A stretch of 10,522 nucleotides of DNA from positions 1 to 10,522 of the forward strand of contig JAUVAR010000065.1 in the NCBI GenBank assembly GCA_030591625.1. The letters run 5' to 3'. Below the pieces are notes generated by a model. That model did not search any database. It was not told the origin of the DNA and saw nothing but the letters and a program-made list of their open reading frames with translations. A program made the position numbers and the translations under genes. The stretch comes from Candidatus Zixiibacteriota bacterium. Lineage in GTDB: Bacteria; Zixibacteria; MSB-5A5; GN15; FEB-12. This document shows, in pieces, positions 1 through 5,613 of this stretch. The first letter of the stretch is position 1. Every line of letters starts with the position of its first letter.

Positions 1-1
1 A

Positions 2-1495
2 GATGGTGATTTTGTTATTGCAATAATTTCGAATGATCGCAAACAATGGATTTTGTTCAACGATATTCTTGGACGACTACCGGTTTATTATTACGATCAG
101 GAGAATACGTTTATTGCCAGTCGGGAATTTACTGCACTGAGCAAACTCATTCCAAATTGTGAGGCTGACCCTGTTGCTCTCGGACAATATTTGCTGTTTG
201 GTTATTCACTTGGCACAAATACACACATTAAGAATATCAAACGCCTGGCACCGGCTACAATGATTAAACAATCAGGAGGAACGATTGAGATTACTCGCCT
301 ACACAATTTCAATTTTGATGACACACAAGATAACATAAGCATTGACACAACAGTCGAGCAGCTCTGTTCTCAGTTTATCAATGCTTCAAAGCAACAGGCA
401 GCCTTAAATGATAGTGCTGTACTTTCTTTGAGTGGTGGTCTTGACTCTCGTGCAGTCGGCGCTGCTTTGAAAAAAGCCCAGGTTCCTTTTTCATGCTGGA
501 CGTTCACCAACGCCGATGGATCAGAGAGTAACGATTCACGGGTTGCGAAAGAGCTTGCTTTAACTCTCGGCGTTGACTGGACGCTTGTAAATGTTGCAAA
601 CAGCAGCAGTGCCGATGTTACTAATATTATAAAATCAAAAGGTGGGTTGATAAGTGCGGCCAACGCTTTTGACTATACATTCTTTCATGCAATTAAAAAT
701 CTCTGTGGCCAGAATGTAACTTATTTTTCTGGAGATGGTGGAGATAAACTTCTTCCTGATCTTGCACCAACAATTAATTTCAATTCAACAGTTTCTCTTA
801 CAGAATATATTATTGCACGTCATAAGCTTTGTGACTTAAAGAGTGCTGCAAGTTTAGCAGGAATCGAACCTGATGATTTATTTGAATCTGTTAGAAATGT
901 AATAGCCTGGTATCCCGAAAGCACATACTCAGGAATGTACGTACACTTTATGATATCTGAACGTGCAACCAATTGGTTGTTCGAGGGTGAAGATCGTAAC
1001 AGGCAATTCTTCTGGAGCTGTTCTCCGTTTTATTCCAATCAATTTTTTAAGACGGCGATGTGTTGCCCGTCACAACTAAAGAAGGACCATAAACTGTTTC
1101 GAGCTTTTCTTATGCATCTGAATCGTGACATCTCAAATGTAAAAGATGCTAACCGCAATCTTGCTCCGGCAGCGGCATCGTATTCAAGACGTATAATGCT
1201 TGGTCGTAAAATTTCACAACATCCCAGCTTGGCTCATCATATCCGCAAATTAGTTTATAGAAAACCAAAATCACTCGTTGCTTCAAGCTGGAATAATATC
1301 TTAGCAGATCAAATAGAGAATTCAGATGTAGCGTTGCACATTCTTAATAATGATATTTTGAAATCAATAGTCGATCTTCGCACAGATATATCGTCAACAG
1401 CTACAGAAAACATCGTTACGATTATCCTGGCGTTTGAATTCATTCAAAAGAATAACACGTCTCTTGATAGTTTCAATGATAAGATTGTACTATAG
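2..1495 (+). CDS. Asparagine synthase (glutamine-hydrolysing)-like amidotransferase, 5'-truncated by window edge
   Basis: The frame is open from the first bases of the window. The residues before the TTG at 53 (DGDFVIAIISNDRKQW) match the end of a class II glutamine-amidotransferase domain, the 'GDFAF...' strand ahead of the 'GxxPLYYY' segment seen here as LGRLPVYYY. The true start and the catalytic N-terminal Cys are therefore off-window, and 497 residues are visible. The C-terminal part is an Asn_synthase ATP-pyrophosphatase domain. The PP-loop LSLSGGLDS is intact (SGGLDS at 431-448), and a second active-site motif reads SGDGGDK (728-748). Family members use ammonia from Gln to amidate an adenylated carboxylate. 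In glycan clusters such enzymes may amidate sugar acids rather than Asp. The second motif normally reads GEGxDE or GDGGDE followed by a Gly-Gly-Tyr turn; here it is GDGGDKLLPD, so the acceptor may not be Asp. The gene converges on the glycosyltransferase run with 2 nt between stops. The class is certain; the substrate is not. Confidence 0.85.
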   Translation, partial: DGDFVIAIISNDRKQWILFNDILGRLPVYYYDQENTFIASREFTALSKLIPNCEADPVALGQYLLFGYSLGTNTHIKNIKRLAPATMIKQSGGTIEITRLHNFNFDDTQDNISIDTTVEQLCSQFINASKQQAALNDSAVLSLSGGLDSRAVGAALKKAQVPFSCWTFTNADGSESNDSRVAKELALTLGVDWTLVNVANSSSADVTNIIKSKGGLISAANAFDYTFFHAIKNLCGQNVTYFSGDGGDKLLPDLAPTINFNSTVSLTEYIIARHKLCDLKSAASLAGIEPDDLFESVRNVIAWYPESTYSGMYVHFMISERATNWLFEGEDRNRQFFWSCSPFYSNQFFKTAMCCPSQLKKDHKLFRAFLMHLNRDISNVKDANRNLAPAAASYSRRIMLGRKISQHPSLAHHIRKLVYRKPKSLVASSWNNILADQIENSDVALHILNNDILKSIVDLRTDISSTATENIVTIILAFEFIQKNNTSLDSFNDKIVL

Positions 1496-1497
1496 CA

Positions 1498-2379
1498 TTA
1501 TGTCCGTTTATTGCCACGGATTAAATCAATAACTATTACTGGAACTATCCCAATAGTGAGCAACAGACCACTTAACCAAAGTAAGGGCCATTCGATTGGT
1601 TGTGCATATTTTCGAAGATAACGATAGAATGACATGTGGCTAATCCAACGATGTTTTATTGGCTGCCGCGATGTCGAACCACCAATGTAGTGCTCGACAG
1701 TTGCGTCAGGATAGTATAGACACTTATAGCCTGCCTCATCAATACGATGACAATAGTCAACATCGTTGAAAAGTATCGGGAAGCGTTCATCCATTAGACC
1801 TACGATATCAATAACTGTTCGTGGCAATAACATAACTGCCCCCATCGGTTGCCCGACAAACCGTTCGACATTATGATCAAAGTCGCCAATATTCCAGCTA
1901 TTTAGTTCGCGATGCTTATAGAATATACGATCAAGGAAGAAAGCGTGATAGATAACATGCCGGTACGAAGGAATGTTTTTTGCTGAACGATGGGGTTTTC
2001 CGTCAAAGTCAACGTACCCTGGCCCGATCAAACCGATCGTTTCATCCTGCTTGAGTCGTTCAAGTAACTTCACTGCAGTACCATTGCGAAAGCGTAGGTC
2101 CTGATTTAAGATGTAAACATATTGTCCATGCGACGCTTTGATACCAATATTTACAGCTTGTGCAAAACCGAGATTTGTCTCGTTGGCATGAAGATTTGTG
2201 TTCGGATAATTCTTTCTAATAAATTCTATCGAACCATCTAATGATCCATTATCAACAACTATGATTTCGTGCGATAGGTTTTTTAAATCATCTGAAAGCG
2301 TACGCATACAGTCAGGTAAAAATCGCATGCCGTTATATGTAATCACAATCGCTGAGATTAACGGACTATTCTTGTTCAT
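1498..2379 (-). CDS. Family 2 glycosyltransferase (rhamnosyltransferase-like), C-terminal membrane anchor
   Basis: This 293-residue protein begins with the GT-A fold signature of GT2 enzymes: ISAIVITYNG (9-17), then IIVVDNGSLDGS (39-50), then NLGFAQAVNIGI (69-80). The metal/nucleotide-binding DXD position reads LNQDL (91-95). The acceptor half has VGQPMGAVMLLPR (175-187) and FNDVDYCHRIDEAGYK (204-219), the pattern seen in dTDP-rhamnose-type and related O-antigen transferases. Residues about 264-286 (WPLLWLSG...VIVIDLI) form one hydrophobic helix, so the enzyme is probably tethered to the cytoplasmic membrane, catalytic domain inside. It likely adds one sugar to a lipid-linked glycan; donor and acceptor cannot be read from sequence. 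The ATG at 2379 overlaps the previous gene's stop by 4 nt (ATGA), and its own Shine-Dalgarno is weak, which favours translational coupling. It is the last gene of the leftward run. Confidence 0.9.
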   Translation of the reverse strand: MNKNSPLISAIVITYNGMRFLPDCMRTLSDDLKNLSHEIIVVDNGSLDGSIEFIRKNYPNTNLHANETNLGFAQAVNIGIKASHGQYVYILNQDLRFRNGTAVKLLERLKQDETIGLIGPGYVDFDGKPHRSAKNIPSYRHVIYHAFFLDRIFYKHRELNSWNIGDFDHNVERFVGQPMGAVMLLPRTVIDIVGLMDERFPILFNDVDYCHRIDEAGYKCLYYPDATVEHYIGGSTSRQPIKHRWISHMSFYRYLRKYAQPIEWPLLWLSGLLLTIGIVPVIVIDLIRGNKRT

Positions 2380-3617
2380 TCGATAGAATCCATAAGTTTA
2401 GCAAACCTGCCGACCATAGCATCGGATGAATATTGCGCTGCAAAATCATCAAGCGGTTTGAACGAATAGCTTCCATCCGCAATTGATTCACCAATTGATC
2501 GTACAAGACCAGCAGTTCTCTCAACATTGTTTTCGTCAAATAGTGCGGCTCTCCCTGAGGGTTCAACGAGATTCCATGTCTCACTGTCGGGATGAACATC
2601 GACAATTAACTGTCTTCCTGAGGCGATGATATCAAATGTCCGGTATGGAACATAATCGGCCTTAGGCGCACGGCTCACAATGAAATAGAATAGATGTACA
2701 CTCGAAAGAGTGCGGATCGTTTCTTCTCGCTCAAGACGGCCATGATAAACAATCTTAACATCCAAACCTTCATCGTGCAACCATTCATTGAATAAACTTT
2801 GATTGAGATCACCAACCTGCACAAGCTTTATTCGTTTATATGTTTCGGGCTGATTAGTTCGAAGATGTTTTAGCAATGCAAACAAGCGTTCGAATTCTTC
2901 CTTCTCGAGTTGGTGTCCGAACAGACCGATATTTATAGAATCATTGGGAGGCGGGCTGATCCAGTTGTTCGCCAATTTTTCGTTGTAACCATTCATTATT
3001 GTATGCTGAGCACCAACGTATTTCGCAGCGGCATTATTTGCGGCAACAACTGCTTTGGCCGAACGACTAACCCAATCTCGCAAAACCGATGCACGCTCAA
3101 TTCTTTTGGGATCATCGTATGTATCTTCGATTGTGCGCATTGTCCAGTAGTCACGATAATCTGCGACCCAGGGGATTCCTGTTTGACGTGATAATTTACC
3201 ACCCACAAGATGAACCGAAACTGGAGGTGAAGTCGATAGTATTACATCGTAGTTATATTTTTTACATAATTTGCGACCAAGCCTGATTGCCGGATCAACC
3301 CAGCCAACTTTTGAGTCGGGAAAGAATCGTTGTGAAGCTGGTTTTGCTTTTTCAATAGCTGTTCGTCCAATCTTACGCCCACCAAGCAAGTATAACAAAC
3401 GTTGCGGATCATAAGAGCCGGATCTGAATATTTTTGAATCATCAAGAGTTGCAAGCAATTCAGGTTCGAACGCTCGGTAAGCGACATTTTTTACTGTCAG
3501 AATATGACAGTCATATCCGAAATTGGATAGTTTTTCAAAAAGAGCAAGCGGACGGCCGATTCCGGCCAATCCAAGGGGCGGAAAATAATAGGCAACAAGC
3601 AGAACACGTTTATTCAT
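2376..3617 (-). CDS. Family 4 glycosyltransferase, WcaI-like
   Basis: This is a GT-B glycosyltransferase of 413 residues. The N-terminal Rossmann half opens with KRVLLVAYYFPPLGLAGIGR (3-22), the glycine-rich start typical of polysaccharide GT4 enzymes. It continues with DVILSTSPPVSVHLVGG (124-140) and PWVADYRDYWT (149-159), both common in this subgroup. The C-terminal donor half contains NIGLFGHQ (229-236) and ADYVPYRTFDIIASGRQLIV (320-339), which replaces the usual E-x7-E with Asp at both positions (D321, D329). I chose the ATG at 3617: it forms a 4-nt ATGA overlap with the upstream stop and has GGAG 6 nt upstream. The ATG at 3629 would only add MESC and would place that GGAG inside the coding sequence. 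The protein is probably cytoplasmic or peripheral to the membrane, adding a sugar from a nucleotide donor to a surface glycan; specificity is unknown. Confidence 0.88.
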   Translation of the reverse strand: MNKRVLLVAYYFPPLGLAGIGRPLALFEKLSNFGYDCHILTVKNVAYRAFEPELLATLDDSKIFRSGSYDPQRLLYLLGGRKIGRTAIEKAKPASQRFFPDSKVGWVDPAIRLGRKLCKKYNYDVILSTSPPVSVHLVGGKLSRQTGIPWVADYRDYWTMRTIEDTYDDPKRIERASVLRDWVSRSAKAVVAANNAAAKYVGAQHTIMNGYNEKLANNWISPPPNDSINIGLFGHQLEKEEFERLFALLKHLRTNQPETYKRIKLVQVGDLNQSLFNEWLHDEGLDVKIVYHGRLEREETIRTLSSVHLFYFIVSRAPKADYVPYRTFDIIASGRQLIVDVHPDSETWNLVEPSGRAALFDENNVERTAGLVRSIGESIADGSYSFKPLDDFAAQYSSDAMVGRFAKLMDSIE

Positions 3618-4693
3618 GCACGACTCCATCCAGCAAGTCGTTTCATCAATTCGATAGTATGCTCTATATTATTTTCAAATATACCGCGCTTGTGAACCAT
3701 CGCAATATTGCTCTCCCGCATCTGATTGAAGTCCTTAGTTGAATCGATTAGCAATTGGATTGTGTTTGTCAACTTTGACATATCATTACTATCGTATTCA
3801 AAACCATTATCTTTGGTCAACCATTCTGACAGCCCGGGATGCGATGCAGCAACAGGAATAAGCCCCAGCGCCATCGCTTCAATCATTGAGGCAGGCGATG
3901 AATCAGAACTTGAATTAGACAAATATATATCATTTGTGCTCATCAGTTTCATGAACTGTTCACGTGGCAGACGCTCATACAGTATAAGACCATCGTTGCT
4001 ACTCTTTTTATAATGTTGAGCAAAACTTTTGACTCCCGAACCCCAATCGGGAAACGTCAGCTTGACTTTCTTTTCTTTAATCAACGGAGCGAGGGCATCT
4101 ATGATTTGCTCATTTCTGTAAACAGCGAGGTGCGGTCGAGGGACAATAATTTTAAGCGGTGAACCAAAACGTTCACGATTAGATGTATCAGGAATATATC
4201 GTTTTTCAATCCCCCACGGTATGATCGCTTCCTCAGTTTTCGAACCGCCTATTCTCTTTGCTTTGTTCATAATAAATTGTGAGTCAGCTATGAGCAACGA
4301 TGCTTTATTTAGAGCACGACGAACTTTCCGACGGTGCAAAGGGGATTTCGTCGGAACGAGCAACACATCCGAGCCCCATATATGACTAACAATTGGTGCA
4401 ATTGATTTGATTCGCTCAAACGATGCAAGGTGCCCATAACCCGATATAAAGTGCGGGTTGATAATATCAGGTTTAAACCTTCGTGCGATAGCAGCAGCTT
4501 CATATTGAGCCAAAGGATAGTGAAGTTGACTTAATGGAGTGTGATGCTTCAATTTGAAATGATGTGGTCCGCCATCTTCCAGGGAAACGAGTAGTACATT
4601 ACAGCGATGTTTGCGCATCTGCCGAACATAACGTTCAGTATGAAATGATCTGGCATCGGCCAACATGAGTACTCTAAATCTGTTATCGTTCAA
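3614..4693 (-). CDS. Family 4 glycosyltransferase (TTG start)
   Basis: This 359-residue GT-B enzyme starts with the strand RFRVLMLADARSFHTERYVR (5-24). The region IINPHFISGYGHLAS (77-91) followed by VSHIWGSDVLL (102-112) is typical of GT4 enzymes acting on surface glycans ('WGSD' motif). The donor half carries SSSDSSPASMIEAMALGLIP (261-280), the counterpart of the E-x7-E motif. The first Glu is Asp here (D264) and the second is kept (E272). It then runs VAASHPGLSEWL (281-292), the usual 'G..E.i' segment. The start is read as TTG at 4693, because the first internal ATG (codon 10) would remove the opening beta strand. The TTG forms a TTGA overlap with the upstream stop, and the Shine-Dalgarno is poor. 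No signal peptide or membrane helix is visible. It is only distantly similar to the next GT4, so recent tandem duplication is unlikely. Sugar donor and acceptor are unknown. Confidence 0.87.
   Translation of the reverse strand: MNDNRFRVLMLADARSFHTERYVRQMRKHRCNVLLVSLEDGGPHHFKLKHHTPLSQLHYPLAQYEAAAIARRFKPDIINPHFISGYGHLASFERIKSIAPIVSHIWGSDVLLVPTKSPLHRRKVRRALNKASLLIADSQFIMNKAKRIGGSKTEEAIIPWGIEKRYIPDTSNRERFGSPLKIIVPRPHLAVYRNEQIIDALAPLIKEKKVKLTFPDWGSGVKSFAQHYKKSSNDGLILYERLPREQFMKLMSTNDIYLSNSSSDSSPASMIEAMALGLIPVAASHPGLSEWLTKDNGFEYDSNDMSKLTNTIQLLIDSTKDFNQMRESNIAMVHKRGIFENNIEHTIELMKRLAGWSRA
3624..3627 (-). promoter_or_regulatory. Shine-Dalgarno that fixes the start of the second GT4 gene
   Basis: GGAG on the minus strand lies exactly 6 nt before the ATG at 3617. 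It lies inside the 3' end of the preceding glycosyltransferase gene. The alternative ATG at 3629 would put this GGAG within codons 1-2 (ATG GAG), so the motif decides in favour of 3617. Confidence 0.7.
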
Positions 4694-5613
4694 AACAGTT
4701 TACCCAACAATGATTTCATCTCAATGCAATTATAGCGATACTCCTGTCCGCCCCACTTTCTTTTGTAGGCTTCAAGCGATTCGGCATCGGACGGGGTAGC
4801 ACCAAGATTTAAAAACTTAGCTCCTGCTTGTGCAGCCTTGATAGCCGCACGATACAAAAGATACTGATTAGGTTTTAAGAATGAATACTTCTTATCGAAA
4901 TGCACTTGCCAATTTATAAGTGTGTCATTGATTCTGAAATTAATATGCGAGGCTGCAAGCTTGCTATCATGAGTTACGATTGTCCAATCAATTCGTTTAT
5001 CAGTACAGGCAAGGTCAGCGAGTGAATCATAAAACTCCAAGCAATACCAAGCTTTTTTACCATGACGATGGGCAGTAGATTCGACCAGAGAATAAAACTG
5101 ATCAGCATATTTCTCTTTGTCGTAGGGTATGATTTCAACACCTTCTTTTTCCGCTTTACGAATTTCTGAGAGAAGCTTTTTGTCCGGTGGCTGCCATTCT
5201 GGAGAGATACTTGCAATTTGAGTAGTACATATGCTAACTGTATAGTTTGTCACTTTGGGGAAATGCGAATGATAATCAAAGATGAAACTCTTGGTATATC
5301 CACAATTTTTGACCGCATCCAATATATTAAGTGCATCGCGTGAATTGATCGGATCATTACCATCCAGAGAAATCAAGCTTGAATAACATCCATCAGGCAT
5401 AGATTGAAATCGCTTGAAAATACTTAGTCCAAATTCAACACCGACCAATGCTACGGTTGGATGATTTTCATTTGAGAGTAAAAAACAGACAGGGTTACCA
5501 CCTGCAGTTTTGAAAAGATTACAGAATGACTCCGATGCAAACAGGGAACTTTTCTGAAGTTGGTTCTTCAGTTTCTCATCAAGATCAGCATACGGGATTC
5601 TGGTAACACTCAT
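4690..5613 (-). CDS. FemAB/BioF2-like GNAT-fold acyl- or aminoacyl-transferase
   Basis: This 307-residue soluble protein has the FemAB-related (double-GNAT, 'BioF2-like acetyltransferase') pattern. The N-terminal lobe has SLFASESFCNLF (23-34) and MPDGCYSSLIS (72-82). The C-terminal lobe has LLSEIRKAEKEGVEI (147-161), the common 'R..I+KA...G' helix, then FYSLVESTAHRHGKK (173-187). It then has AASHINFRINDTLINWQVHF (220-239) and the diagnostic LKPNQYLLYRAAIKAAQAGA (246-265) leading to FLNLGATP and YKRKWGGQ. Relatives transfer an amino acid from tRNA to peptidoglycan precursors, or an acyl group to sugars, and many sit in exopolysaccharide/exosortase-type loci. I infer modification of a glycan or a lipid-linked precursor in the cytoplasm; the group transferred cannot be told. 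The ATG at 5613 overlaps the propeller gene's stop by 4 nt (ATGA), and the TTGA overlap at its 3' end leads into the first GT4. Confidence 0.8.
   Translation of the reverse strand: MSVTRIPYADLDEKLKNQLQKSSLFASESFCNLFKTAGGNPVCFLLSNENHPTVALVGVEFGLSIFKRFQSMPDGCYSSLISLDGNDPINSRDALNILDAVKNCGYTKSFIFDYHSHFPKVTNYTVSICTTQIASISPEWQPPDKKLLSEIRKAEKEGVEIIPYDKEKYADQFYSLVESTAHRHGKKAWYCLEFYDSLADLACTDKRIDWTIVTHDSKLAASHINFRINDTLINWQVHFDKKYSFLKPNQYLLYRAAIKAAQAGAKFLNLGATPSDAESLEAYKRKWGGQEYRYNCIEMKSLLGKLF

Noticed and set aside
53..55. TTG as start of the asparagine-synthase-like gene
   Set aside because: The frame continues upstream to the window edge with conserved amidotransferase residues, so the gene begins outside the window.
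370..663. 97-codon minus-strand frame inside the asparagine-synthase-like gene
   Set aside because: It overlaps the conserved PP-loop coding region and its translation shows no family features, so it is a shadow frame.
1502..1519. Possible hairpin TCCG...CGGA just past the asparagine-synthase-like stop
   Set aside because: The stem is only 4 bp with a 10-nt loop, no T-tract follows, and the sequence codes for the GT2 C-terminus.
2366..2605. 79-codon minus-strand frame overlapping the end of the second GT4
   Set aside because: It lies out of frame within a convincing glycosyltransferase and has no motif or context of its own.
4034..4052. Perfect 6-bp inverted repeat TCCCGA / TCGGGA with a 7-nt loop, terminator-like
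   Set aside because: It sits in the middle of an intact GT4 coding sequence (coding for PDWGSG) and is not followed by a T-tract on either strand.
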